Part shown: one piece after another, positions 19,401 through 27,263 of the stretch
Layout of the letters: every line of letters begins with the position of its first letter
Position numbering within the stretch: position 1 is the stretch's first letter
Notes under the pieces: generated by a model
Databases searched by the model: none
The model's input: only the letters and a program-made list of their open reading frames with translations
Told to the model about the DNA's origin: nothing
Source: an uncultured Anaerolineae bacterium
GTDB taxonomy: Bacteria > Chloroflexota > Anaerolineae > Promineifilales > Promineifilaceae
NCBI GenBank assembly: GCA_905479495.1
Contig: CAJQMR010000013.1
Span: 62,001 to 126,000 of the forward strand
Length of the DNA: 64,000 nucleotides
Reading direction: 5' to 3'
Made by a program: the position numbers and the translations under genes

Positions 19401-20778
19401 CATTGCGCACGATTACGTCAGGCGCACCCAGCTCCAACAAACGCTTAAGGCGGTTATTCCGATTGATGACCCGACGATACAAATCGTTCAGGTCAGACGT
19501 GGCAAAACGGCCGCCATCCAGTTGAACCATGGGGCGCAAATCTGGAGGAATCACCGGCAGCACAGTCAAAATCATCCATTCAGGGCGATTCCCGCTCTTG
19601 CGTAGAGATTCAACAACCTGTAACCGCTTGGTGGCTCGCTTGGCCGCTTGCTTGGAGCGCGTGGTTCGCACTTCACGCCACAACTCGCGGGAAAGTCGAT
19701 CCAGATCCATCTTCTTGAGGATGTCGTATAAAGCTTCCGCACCCATATCGGCCCGGAACACATTCCCAAATTTACTTTTCAACTCACGGTAATCGTTTTC
19801 ATTAAGGAAAACCATCGGCTCCAGATTTTCCAGCTGTTCCCGATTGGCCTGGGCTTGTTGGCGCAAGCGCGTCAGTTTCTGAGAAAGCTCGTCGCGCAAA
19901 TCAACACCGACAGCATCTGCCTCGGTGCGCAGCTCTTCGATCTCTTTCTGCATCGTGGCAACATCGCTTTGATGATCTTCTTCACTTTCTTTTTGAACCT
20001 GCGTTAAACGTTCTGAGGTAACTTCCTGCACCAAAACGGTGTGTTCTCGGCCAACGGTTTCGCCTTCTTTGACAATAACGGTATCGCCTAGAACAATATC
20101 TTCACTGGCCGCAGAGCCTTTAAGATTCTCCAAACGACGCTCAACCGCTTGCGCTTCGGTGACCACAGCATCCGTTGCCGTAGAAAGACGATCATCAAAG
20201 GATTCGTTTTGCTCTTTTAATGTTGTTTCCAGCTCTTGCAAACGTACTTGAGCATCTGAGGTGGCATTGCCAATGTTAGATTGCAAATCTTCTTCGAATC
20301 TAAGCTCAGCTTCGGCCAGCTCTTCTTCCAAACGCTTTAACGCCCGTTGGCGGGCTTCTTCATCGACGCTTGTAATGACGTATTGTGCAAAATAGAGGAC
20401 GCGGTCTAAATTACGACGAGAAACATTCAGCAGCAACCCCATGTGGCTCGGCACACGGCGTGTGTACCAAACATGCGCCACGGGCGCTGCCAATTCAATA
20501 TGCCCCATTCGTTCGCGGCGAACGGCCGAACGGGTGACTTCTACACCACACTTGTCACAAACAATACCCTTGTATCGAACGTTCTTGTACTTGCCGCAAT
20601 AGCATTGCCAGTCACGCGTTGGGCCAAAAATAGCCTCACAAAATAGACCATCCTTTTCTGGCCGCAAGCGGCGGTAGTTAATGGTTTCTGGTTTTGTGAC
20701 CTCTCCATATGACCATGACCGCATTTGGTCCGGGGATGCTAAACTAATGCGTAACGAGCGGAATTCTGTTGTTTCCAC
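16432..20778 (-). CDS. rpoC: DNA-directed RNA polymerase subunit beta'
   Basis: 1448-residue RNA polymerase beta'. N-terminal zinc ribbon C59-x-C61...C74-x2-C77, catalytic NADFDGDQMAVH, and the second cysteine set in CEMRRGICAKCYG are present. Between VLYFAQYVITSVDEE and the conserved FRADMGAEAL lies an insertion of about 190 residues with coiled coil and an SBHM-like stretch (VLGDTVIVKEGETVG), comparable to the insertion known in Thermus. Start is GTG 20778: GGGAGG at 20791-20786 stands 7 nt upstream, inside the longer TTG frame. rpoB is not adjacent; the neighbour upstream is unrelated. It has its own promoter and a 180-nt leader with a hairpin. Confidence 0.95.
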   Translation of the reverse strand: METTEFRSLRISLASPDQMRSWSYGEVTKPETINYRRLRPEKDGLFCEAIFGPTRDWQCYCGKYKNVRYKGIVCDKCGVEVTRSAVRRERMGHIELAAPVAHVWYTRRVPSHMGLLLNVSRRNLDRVLYFAQYVITSVDEEARQRALKRLEEELAEAELRFEEDLQSNIGNATSDAQVRLQELETTLKEQNESFDDRLSTATDAVVTEAQAVERRLENLKGSAASEDIVLGDTVIVKEGETVGREHTVLVQEVTSERLTQVQKESEEDHQSDVATMQKEIEELRTEADAVGVDLRDELSQKLTRLRQQAQANREQLENLEPMVFLNENDYRELKSKFGNVFRADMGAEALYDILKKMDLDRLSRELWREVRTTRSKQAAKRATKRLQVVESLRKSGNRPEWMILTVLPVIPPDLRPMVQLDGGRFATSDLNDLYRRVINRNNRLKRLLELGAPDVIVRNEKRMLQEAVDSLIDNSQRGKALSRRGRRELKSLSDMLKGKKGRFRRNLLGKRVDYSGRSVIVVGPTLKLGQCGLPKTMALELFRPFVISKLVEYGHASNVKGARRFIERQPPEVWEVLEEVIQGRPILLNRAPTLHRLGIQAFMPMLVEGKAIQLHPLVCAAFNADFDGDQMAVHVPLSQRAVDEAKGLMMATRNLLKPSDGQPIVGPSKDMVLGVYYLTLVVEGRLGEGSKFGSMEDVETAYELGYVDIHAKIQLEIETYFKEDHTRYADGKPRLRVIETSPGRVLFNMALPKEFNFVNRVLDKGGVNALINRVYRLLGDDDTIKLVDAIKNIGFKYATISGTTIAVADLTIPEERQGILDDALQRVNEIDRQYRRGLLTEEEQYQRTIEQWNDAKDKVEKAVRDAMDPASPIAVMALSGAGKGGFGPITQLAGMRGLMADPQGKIIPVPIQSNFRQGLDTLEYFISTHGARKGLADTALRTADAGYLTRRLVDIAQEMIVMDDDCGTTKGIWVRRVDNFGKQTLAERILGRVAAAPMTDPETGEIIIQTGEYYTDVIADRVDEMGATEVYVHSPMTCEMRRGICAKCYGIDLARGKPVEQGTAVGIVAAQSIGEPGTQLTLRTFHTGGTASAGGDITQGLPRVEELFEARQRPKGEAVITEIGGLAETRVVDGVRHVFVTDVRLVDDIYEISDGWDVKVGNNDTIESGGVLAENDDEVVVARHGGRVSRDGDTLTVTWESKDERDCEIPAGMRLLISDGQEVSAGEQLTEGSKNPHRILEILGRDAVTQYLLREMQQVYRPQGQNIHDKHFEVIIRKMLSKVTVTSSGDTEMLPGELIETSLFQANNEEIMEEGGQPAQAEPVLLGITKGALNTDSFLSASSFQHTIKVLASAAIAGREDDLVGLKENVIIGKLIPAGTGFDVYTKKQEELEASLVEDEELLEESMDLSGALIDDNTEDAVLEAIAAAAAAEASKEQLDAPEAEEEA

Positions 20779-20893
20779 CAGGTGACCTCCCAAATAGAAT
20801 AAAGCTCCAACCCTAAATAAAAATATCTTCCCTTACGTATACGTAATGCGCACGAGCTTTAAAGTGCTAATTATAGGCTTTCCGCAGACACGG

Positions 20894-20929
20894 AAAAAGA
20901 GCGTATGGTCTGATCAGGACCAACGCTCT
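20894..20929 (-). promoter_or_regulatory. Terminator-like hairpin in the rpoC leader
   Basis: On the minus strand AGAGCGT (20929-20923) pairs with ACGCTCT (20904-20898), with TGGTC/GACCA inside, followed at once by TTTTT. It lies about 30 nt after the predicted rpoC transcription start and 115 nt before the start codon, so it could act as an attenuator. Confidence 0.7.
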
Positions 20930-20965
20930 CAACACGTCGTGGCAATTTTTACTTTATGTATGGCG

Positions 20966-20993
20966 ATTATATCGGTACCCGTCAATATGTCAA
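20966..20993 (-). promoter_or_regulatory. Consensus sigma-70 promoter of rpoC
   Basis: TTGACA (20993-20988) and TATAAT (20971-20966) with a 16-nt spacer, both perfect matches to consensus, pointing toward rpoC. Confidence 0.85.
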
Positions 20994-21096
20994 CGCTTTT
21001 ACATAAGAGTTACATAAGCATGTGCAAGCTTAGAAGTATACAAAAAACGGCCGTTTCCGACAAGTCCCAATTTTAGATTTCCGCCAATTAACCAAA

Positions 21097-22365
21097 TTAT
21101 TCTTCTGGGTTTGGGTTCAGCGGCTGCACTGTTGCCCCACAAAATTCGCACGTGTAGGTTGTTACCCCACGCGGCTGTTCAGGAACGGCCGCATAGCAGT
21201 TGGGGCATTGTTCTGGGAAGCTGGCGCTGGTAATCTCCGCCGCCTCCAGCTCATCCAAATACTCATCCGAGCGGTCGCTATCAATCTCACCCGACTGAAT
21301 TCGGTTAATCATCGCTGCCCAATCTTTTGAATCCTGTCCGTCTAAATGAAAACGTGCCCGGGAAAGAGAAGCCGTCGCGGCAAAAACCAACTCTAAAATG
21401 TCGTCCTTGCCCATGCCCAGGAAACCACCCTCTTCTTTATGGACAATTTGATCAATTTCATGCACCTGAACCGCGATATGCAGCTTTTGCACCATCTCTG
21501 ATTCCGCCTTGAAGATACCAAACCGCTTTTTGGTCACCACTTCTTCGCGCTGTTCAAACAGCAGCCGCTGGTCAGTGAGGAAGAGATACCCTTTTGGGCC
21601 TTCTTCGCCGTCCTGGTGCCATTCCGTCTTCACGGCCAGCAACGGCCCCTCCGCCTCAAGCAAGCGAATCTCCTGTGAATCAGCCATCAAGTCCAACATT
21701 TTGCCCACCTGACCCAACGAATATTCAATTTTGTACAGTTCGCTCTGAATGCCATCATAGAGACCGTCTAAGGCACGTCGGGCCGCAGTGATGCGGCTGC
21801 CCAGGCTGTCTACGGCCGAATCCACCGTTTTCACCAGGGCCGCGTTGGCATTTCCCAACCGATTCACCTGGCGTTCTGTCTGATCCAACTCGCGATCGAG
21901 CCGTTTAACCTGCTCTGAAAGTGCCTTTTCTACGCGAGGGCGAACGTCGTCCCATTTGTCATCCAATGCTTCCAGTTTATCCTCCAGCTGGCCAGAATGG
22001 ACATAACCTCGGTCACGCAGCGCTTCCAGATCAAAAGGCAGCTTGGTCAGTTTATTGTCTATTTCGCCCACGGCCGAAAAAATATCTTCCAATTGAGCCT
22101 GGGACTCCAACCGCTCGAATTTGTCCTGGATGCGATCGATTTGGGTGGCAAGTTCGGCTGACACAGCCGCTTTGGCCGCCGTGCGCTTTACCGGCCGCCG
22201 TGCCGGGGGTGTTGGCATGGGGCGTTGATTGATGGCAGCTTTGCGGGCCTTGGCTCGGGCAGACGGCCGTACCCGTCGTTTTAAGGAAGCTCTGTGAACA
22301 GCAGCCCCTAAGGAACTACCCTTGCGTTGTGATCCTGATTGCGGTCTTTTACGTTTGTCTGCCAT
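21097..22365 (-). CDS. Hypothetical coiled-coil protein with PH/GRAM-like domain and zinc ribbon
   Basis: 422 residues in four parts: a very basic Lys/Arg/Pro-rich N-terminus (1-65); a long coiled coil (about 70-215) with heptads such as KRLDRELDQTERQVNRL; a beta-rich region (about 225-370) where KGYLFLTDQRLLFEQRE matches the PH/GRAM-like style of bacterial lipid-binding domains; and a C-terminal zinc ribbon C-P-N-C...C-E-F-C. No enzyme motif. The basic tail could bind nucleic acid or acidic lipid. Lies between rpoC and prfB on the same strand, but rpoC has its own promoter. Function unknown. Confidence 0.7.
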   Translation of the reverse strand: MADKRKRPQSGSQRKGSSLGAAVHRASLKRRVRPSARAKARKAAINQRPMPTPPARRPVKRTAAKAAVSAELATQIDRIQDKFERLESQAQLEDIFSAVGEIDNKLTKLPFDLEALRDRGYVHSGQLEDKLEALDDKWDDVRPRVEKALSEQVKRLDRELDQTERQVNRLGNANAALVKTVDSAVDSLGSRITAARRALDGLYDGIQSELYKIEYSLGQVGKMLDLMADSQEIRLLEAEGPLLAVKTEWHQDGEEGPKGYLFLTDQRLLFEQREEVVTKKRFGIFKAESEMVQKLHIAVQVHEIDQIVHKEEGGFLGMGKDDILELVFAATASLSRARFHLDGQDSKDWAAMINRIQSGEIDSDRSDEYLDELEAAEITSASFPEQCPNCYAAVPEQPRGVTTYTCEFCGATVQPLNPNPEE

Positions 22366-22387
22366 TGGTCTGCCTCCATCACATTAA

Positions 22388-23492
22388 TTACGGGGTGGGT
22401 TCCTCGGTTTGGCCCACCTTTTGTTTTAGATACGCTTCCATAAAGTCGTCTAAACGGCCGTCTAGCACAGCCTGCGCATTCCCGACTTCATAATTGGTAC
22501 GATGGTCTTTCACCATCTTGTAGGGATGCAGGACGTAGGAGCGAATCTGGCTGCCCCAACCTGCGTCTACGTCTTCACCCTTCAGTGCGGCCATTTCTGC
22601 TTCTTGTTTGCGCTGCTCCAAATCAAACAGCTGCGCCTTGAGGATTTTCATGGCCACTTCCCGGTTTTGCGTCAGCGAGCGCTGATTTTGGCAAGAGACA
22701 ACAATGTTGGTGGGAATGTGGGTAATACGTACGGCCGTTTCATTTTTCTGCACATGCTGGCCACCCGCCCCACTCGCTTTAAACCGGTCGATGCGCAAAT
22801 CCTTTTCATCAACCTCAATCTCGATATCTTCCGCCACATCAGGCCACACTTCCACTTTGGCAAAAGATGTATGGCGGCGGCTCGATGAGTCGTAGGGCGA
22901 AATACGCACCAGGCGGTGTACCCCACGCTCGGATTGGAGACGGCCGTATGCATAACTACCCTTCACAGCCATCATCACGCTCTTAATACCAGCCTCATCA
23001 CCCGCACTTTCATCCACAATATCAACAACCATCTGGTGCGAGTCGGCCCAGCGCATAAACATGCGCTCCAACATCTGCGCCCAATCCTGCGCTTCGGTGC
23101 CGCCTGCCCCGGCATGAATGGCCAGAATGCAATCTTCGTCATCATATTCACCCGAAAAGAGCGTCTCGAACTCCAAGCGGGCAACTTGCGCTTCTAAAAC
23201 GGCCGTTTCTTTAGACAAATCAGCCAGCAGATCTTCATCACCAAGCGACACTAATTCTGTGGCATCCGTCAGGCGTCGGCTTAACGCTTCCCACACCGTC
23301 ACCTGATCGCGTAGTTTCGTTAATTCACGCATCTTAGCCTGCGCGGCAGTGGAATCATCCCAAAAACCCGGTGCGGCTGCAACCTCCTCCAGTTGTGCTA
23401 CCTTTAATGCTTTAGCTGGTACGTCAAAGACGCCTCCGGAGCAAATTCACGGTTTGTTGTAAATTGGTTAATTTTTCAGCTAATTCGTCCAT
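22388..23492 (-). CDS. prfB: Peptide chain release factor 2 (programmed +1 frameshift)
   Basis: RF2 recognises UGA/UAA and releases the finished peptide. The gene is in two frames: 22 codons from ATG 23492 end at UGA 23426-23424 in the context CTT-TGA-C, and the +1 frame continues DVPAKALKVAQLEE... to 22388, giving 367 residues after the shift, close to the 365 of E. coli. GGAGG at 23437-23433 lies just before the shift codon as in known prfB sites. The peptidyl-release GGQ is in ASGAGGQHVQKNE; the stop-recognition tripeptide reads SPY rather than the usual SPF (ISPYDSSSRRHTSF). Confidence 0.95.
23423..23438 (-). promoter_or_regulatory. prfB +1 programmed frameshift site
   Basis: On the minus strand: internal Shine-Dalgarno-like GGAGG, three bases CGT, then CTT TGA C. 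Ribosomes pausing at the in-frame UGA slip one base forward when RF2 is scarce, which autoregulates RF2. Confidence 0.93.
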
Positions 23493-23561
23493 CTCAAAGT
23501 TCTTCCTTTTATTATGGTGATACAACGATCCCAAAACGATCCTGATTTCTTATCTCAACTT

Positions 23562-23587
23562 GTCATTCCCGCGAAGGCAGGAATCCA
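23562..23587. repeat. REP-like ATTCCCGCGAAGG repeat
   Basis: ATTCC...GGAAT inverted arms around CGCGAAGGCA, in the gap before ftsY end. The word is a very common intergenic palindrome across bacteria. No other full copy was seen in the window. Confidence 0.5.
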
Positions 23588-23650
23588 CACTTTTGGGCTC
23601 TCGGCTTCGTGGAAATGATATCTCGTTTTTTGGTGAGCCTTGTCTAAACT

Positions 23651-24553
23651 CTACTCAAACAAGCCATCAATAAATAAGTCCGGGTCAAACGGTGCTAAAT
23701 CTTCAATGCGTTCCCCGGTGCCGATGAAGCGCACCGGCAGCCCCAATTCGCGATAGATGGCAAACACCATGCCACCCTTAGCCGTGCTGTCCAGCTTGGT
23801 GAGAATAACACCAGTGACATGCACCGACTCTTTAAACTTTTGGGCCTGGACGAGAGCATTTTGGCCCGTAGGCGCGTCCAAAACAAGCAGCACCTCGTGA
23901 GGCGCAGCGTGGACGCTCTTTTTGCAAACACCATACACTTTTTCCAGCTCGCGCATCAAGTTGAACTTGGTATGCAGCCGACCAGCTGTATCTACAATGA
24001 GCAGATCATAGCCACGGGCACGAGCCGCGCGGATACCATCGTAGGCCACGGCACCGGGATCGCCGTTGGGCTGCCCGGCGATAACTGGCACATCGGCTCG
24101 CTCGCCCCAAATCTTAAGCTGGTCAATGGCGGCAGCGCGAAATGTATCTGCGGCGGCCAGGATAATTTTGCGCCCTTTGTTCTGGTAATAGCGGGACAGC
24201 TTGCCAATGGTTGTTGTTTTGCCAGAGCCATTGACGCCGACAATCATGGCCACTGTTAATTGGCGCGGCGCTTCTAGCTCAAACGGGGGCGGATCAGTGA
24301 GCACGCCGCGCAGCTCTTCTCGAAGCGCCTCAGTCAGCTGATCGGCACGATAAAGCCCCTCTTTTTTCACGCGCTCTTGCAACGCTGCCACAACAGCCAG
24401 CGTCGTGGGCACACCCACATCAGCCTGCACCAGCAATGCTTCCAAATCTTCCCAGGTTTCTTCCGTAATGTCTCCCGCACCCAGCACGGAGGCAATCTGG
24501 CCAAAAACGTTGTTACGGGTACGGCTTAATGATTCTCGAATACTTTTAAACAA
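23651..24553 (-). CDS. ftsY: Signal recognition particle receptor FtsY
   Basis: 300-residue SRP receptor GTPase that docks ribosome-SRP complexes at the membrane. Helical N domain (1-85), then the NG GTPase: G1 [10 protein letters not shown] (about 110-119), DTFRAAA (insertion box start), DTAGR (G3), TKLD (G4), and closing [14 protein letters not shown]. The acidic A domain of E. coli is absent, as in most other bacteria. The gene follows prfB on the same strand; ffh is not in the window. Confidence 0.95.
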   Translation of the reverse strand: MFKSIRESLSRTRNNVFGQIASVLGAGDITEETWEDLEALLVQADVGVPTTLAVVAALQERVKKEGLYRADQLTEALREELRGVLTDPPPFELEAPRQLTVAMIVGVNGSGKTTTIGKLSRYYQNKGRKIILAAADTFRAAAIDQLKIWGERADVPVIAGQPNGDPGAVAYDGIRAARARGYDLLIVDTAGRLHTKFNLMRELEKVYGVCKKSVHAAPHEVLLVLDAPTGQNALVQAQKFKESVHVTGVILTKLDSTAKGGMVFAIYRELGLPVRFIGTGERIEDLAPFDPDLFIDGLFE

Positions 24554-24570
24554 GTGCTTTTCCTTTAAAA

Positions 24571-25134
24571 TTATCCTTTATAAGGCTCTCTATCTGTAAG
24601 GTAGGCAATCAATCTATTTCCGTTAGGATGATCAGACAACCAGCCACGAATTGCTTTGATCTTTTCGTAATCTTCTGAACCAAAAAGATCCAAATACATT
24701 TTTTCAAAGCGCTTTTTCATTTCTTCACTTCGCAGTTTTTCTTGCCACGCCTCAGTAAAGAAAATATTGAGCTGTTTGTGAAGATTTTGAGCTTGCAACG
24801 TTTGCCACTCGTTTCTATCGAACCAAATACCGTTGCAGCTACTACAACGATCGAGATGAAATTTGTTGTTAGGCCAAATCTGGAATCTTCTTAAGAAACG
24901 GCCGCAATCGGGGCAAGTAATTGCTTGATTATTATCTGAAACAGGATACGGTGTATCAAAATCACGCGCAAAATCGATTTCATTATTCTGCACACTCATT
25001 TCTGGTGCCAACCAGGAGAAATATTCATTGGCTGATATCCAAATACCATGACAGTTTGAACAGCTATAAGCAGGCAAATTAGAATCAAGCAGGGTCCGGT
25101 TAAGTTGAATTGAGCAAATTGGACAAGATTTCAT
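24571..25134 (-). CDS. Protein with two TFIIB-type zinc ribbons
   Basis: 187 residues containing two zf-TFIIB-like units. The first is CPIC...CSNCHGIWI (4-34), the second CPDC...CSSCNGIWFDRNE (about 75-107); both end with the family's HGIW/NGIW and acidic residue. A charged helical tail follows. The family is widespread and of unknown function; metal binding is the only safe inference. It sits 17 nt downstream-side of ftsY's start in the same orientation and may share its transcript. Confidence 0.8.
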   Translation of the reverse strand: MKSCPICSIQLNRTLLDSNLPAYSCSNCHGIWISANEYFSWLAPEMSVQNNEIDFARDFDTPYPVSDNNQAITCPDCGRFLRRFQIWPNNKFHLDRCSSCNGIWFDRNEWQTLQAQNLHKQLNIFFTEAWQEKLRSEEMKKRFEKMYLDLFGSEDYEKIKAIRGWLSDHPNGNRLIAYLTDREPYKG

Positions 25135-25306
25135 TTGTATATCCTTCTGAGGGATTTTTCGCTACGCTCAAAATGACAATTCTGGTATGTGGTGTTTGCC
25201 AACAACCATCTCTCTCTACCCGTGCATCAAACAAAACACACACCGTTGCGCATAAATCCCTGTGCAAAGGATGAGTATAGCGATTGTTTTTGGGCCTGAC
25301 AATCGG

Positions 25307-25528
25307 CTAAAGGTCTAGCTCAACGATTTCGCCATCGCTGGTGAGCTGTTCAATGCGCAATGCGGCCGTTTCTAACTGTACGTTACATTGTTGAGCTAAC
25401 TTTTGGCCTTTCTCAAATAAATCCAGCGATGCTTCCAAGGTTAAATCGCCTGACTCCAGTTGGGCCACGATTTTTTCCAGTTCAGCCAATGCGTCTTCAA
25501 ACGATAATTTTTCAGCTTCTTCGCTCAT
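25307..25528 (-). CDS. xseB: Exodeoxyribonuclease VII small subunit
   Basis: 73-residue small subunit of exonuclease VII, which with XseA degrades single-stranded DNA. The family core SFEDALAELEKIVAQLESG and LTLEASLDLFEKGQKLAQQC is complete. Start ATG 25528 has GGAG seven bases upstream; the longer frame to 25582 is not needed. xseA lies 1.7 kb upstream on the same strand, separated by a Nudix gene and a dehydrogenase gene rather than adjacent. Confidence 0.92.
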   Translation of the reverse strand: MSEEAEKLSFEDALAELEKIVAQLESGDLTLEASLDLFEKGQKLAQQCNVQLETAALRIEQLTSDGEIVELDL

Positions 25529-25609
25529 TTTACTGCTCCATACGCCAGGAGTGGCAATCCTGACCGCATCCTTTGATAACATTTTTAAATTAGGATTGCC
25601 AGTCCTTGC

Positions 25610-26068
25610 CTACCAAATACCTGCTTCAGCTTTGGGTCTGCCAGCCAAATACTCTTCAATACGGTGGCGGGTGCCACGAGAAACATCTGGCGGGAGCTGC
25701 CGCAGCGGAAATTTCTGCACTGCGCGAATCTCGGCCTTGTCAGCTGGCCCCAAAGTAAATTTGTGACTCATAAACACAACCACATGATCATTTTTATACT
25801 GGCTGTCGTTGCTGTAAACGCCAAAAAGATGTATCTCGTCCATTTCTGCACCCAGTTCTTCGCGAGCCTCACGACGTACGGCCGTTTCCAAAATCTCATT
25901 CCGCTTCACCCCGCCACCCGGCAAAAACCAGCCAGGCTGGTAGGTGTGCTGCACCAACCAGATAGATTCATTTTCAATCAGCATCACCTTAACCCCCAAC
26001 GTGAGCGGTTTAAAAATGCGCCAGTAACAGCGAGCCAACAGGTAAAGTAGACGGTACTTTAAATTCAC
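25610..26068 (-). CDS. Nudix hydrolase
   Basis: 152-residue Nudix hydrolase cleaving a nucleoside diphosphate linked to another group. The Nudix box is GGGVKRNEILETAVRREARE then ELGA, a complete G-x5-E-x7-RE-x2-EELG. Start is GTG 26068, with GGGAG 8 nt upstream. The frame stays open to 26131, but that extension only translates a palindromic repeat element (PLCVFAAKLCV) and is rejected. Different in sequence from the Nudix domain of the giant NTPase. Substrate unknown. Confidence 0.85.
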   Translation of the reverse strand: MNLKYRLLYLLARCYWRIFKPLTLGVKVMLIENESIWLVQHTYQPGWFLPGGGVKRNEILETAVRREAREELGAEMDEIHLFGVYSNDSQYKNDHVVVFMSHKFTLGPADKAEIRAVQKFPLRQLPPDVSRGTRHRIEEYLAGRPKAEAGIW

Positions 26069-26095
26069 TAGCCGCTCTCCCAAACGAAAAAGCGG

Positions 26096-26135
26096 AACAC
26101 AGAGTTTCGCAGCGAAGACGCAGAGGGGCACAGAG
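26096..26135. repeat. ACGCAGAG-word repeat element
   Basis: ACACAGAGTTTCGCAGCGAAGACGCAGAG-type sequence, related in words to 11136-11210. It fills the gap between the hydroxyacid dehydrogenase end and the Nudix start. Confidence 0.5.
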
Positions 26136-26158
26136 AAAAAATCTTTTCAATCTGTTGA

Positions 26159-27151
26159 TTATTCATCTGCTTGGCCCACAATTTCCGGGTTGAGGGCATT
26201 GGGTGGAGTTTGGCCTGAAAGCCCCGCCAGAAGGTTGGTAACGGCCGTATCGACCATTTTTCGCCGCGTTTCACCTGTGGCACTGCCCAAATGCGGGGCC
26301 ACCACCAGCCGCTCGTGCTGCTGCGCCAAACCAGAAACCATCCTGGGCTCATCTTCAAATACGTCCAGAGCCGCACCCCAGATGATGCCTTCACGCAGCG
26401 CCGTTAACAAATCAGCTTCCTTGACGATGGGGCCACGCGCCGTGTTGATCAGGCAGGCGGTCGGCTTCATCTGGCGCAAGGTGTCCAGCGTAAACAGGTG
26501 GCGTGTCTCAGATGTGAGTGGCACATTGATGCTGACAAAATCGCTTTGGCGCAGCAGTTCAGGTAAAGTTACCCGCTCCGCACCCAATTCCTGCTCCACG
26601 GCCGTTTTCGCCTCAGTCGCCGTATACAAAACCTTCATGCCAAACCCCAACGCGCCACGACGGGCCACAGCCGCCCCAATTCGCCCCAGCCCCACGATGC
26701 CCAGCGTTTTGCCGTACACGTCCAATCCCAACAGCGGTGGGAACATCTCAAATTTTTCATACTTATCTGCTCGCATAAAGGCATCTGCCTCAGGAATGCG
26801 GCGGGCGATGGCCAGCAGCAGGGCAAAGGCGTGGTCAGCGGTAGTTTCAGTAAGCACGTCGGGCGTATTGCTCACTAAAACACCGCGCTGGGTGGCCGCA
26901 GCCAAATCGATATTGTCGTAGCCGACGGCGACGTTGGCGATCATTTTCAAATTTGGCGCGGCATCGAGAACGGCCGTATCCACCCGATCCGTTAACAGGC
27001 ACACGAGACCTTCACTGTGGCGAACGGCCGTTTGCAGTTCAGCAGGCGTCATCGGTTCGGTATCGTCACGATAGGTCACCACATGCCCAGCCTCACGCAA
27101 TTTTTGCACGCCTTCATCGCCGATTTGTTGGGTCACGAGCACTTTTGCCAT
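26159..27151 (-). CDS. D-2-hydroxyacid dehydrogenase (glyoxylate reductase / glycerate dehydrogenase type)
   Basis: 330-residue NAD(P)-dependent dehydrogenase acting on a D-2-hydroxyacid. Nucleotide site GLGRIGAAVARR (about 154-165); catalytic residues are visible as NTARGPIV (Arg), DEP (Glu in FEDEPRM) and APHLGSAT (His). The N-terminal pattern NVAVGYDNIDLAAATQRG and overall length fit the glyoxylate reductase/D-glycerate dehydrogenase group (GyaR/GhrB) rather than SerA, which carries an ACT tail. Lies between xseA and the Nudix gene on the same strand. Confidence 0.87.
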   Translation of the reverse strand: MAKVLVTQQIGDEGVQKLREAGHVVTYRDDTEPMTPAELQTAVRHSEGLVCLLTDRVDTAVLDAAPNLKMIANVAVGYDNIDLAAATQRGVLVSNTPDVLTETTADHAFALLLAIARRIPEADAFMRADKYEKFEMFPPLLGLDVYGKTLGIVGLGRIGAAVARRGALGFGMKVLYTATEAKTAVEQELGAERVTLPELLRQSDFVSINVPLTSETRHLFTLDTLRQMKPTACLINTARGPIVKEADLLTALREGIIWGAALDVFEDEPRMVSGLAQQHERLVVAPHLGSATGETRRKMVDTAVTNLLAGLSGQTPPNALNPEIVGQADE

Positions 27152-27263
27152 TCTTGAATCCTTACAATGGGACGCAGATTGGTCTGATTCACCTGATTTT
27201 AGCTGCTTGCTATGCGATATTAGTCAAATCAGGAAAATCATGGGAATCAGCGTCCTAATCCTT

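Noticed and set aside
25141..25190. REP-like CGCTACGCTCAAAATGACA sequence as a mobile element
   Set aside because: Only a fragment of a common intergenic word is present, with no paired arm nearby.
26069..26131. Longer N-terminus for the Nudix hydrolase
   Set aside because: The extension translates an intergenic repeat element, and GTG 26068 has a proper ribosome site.
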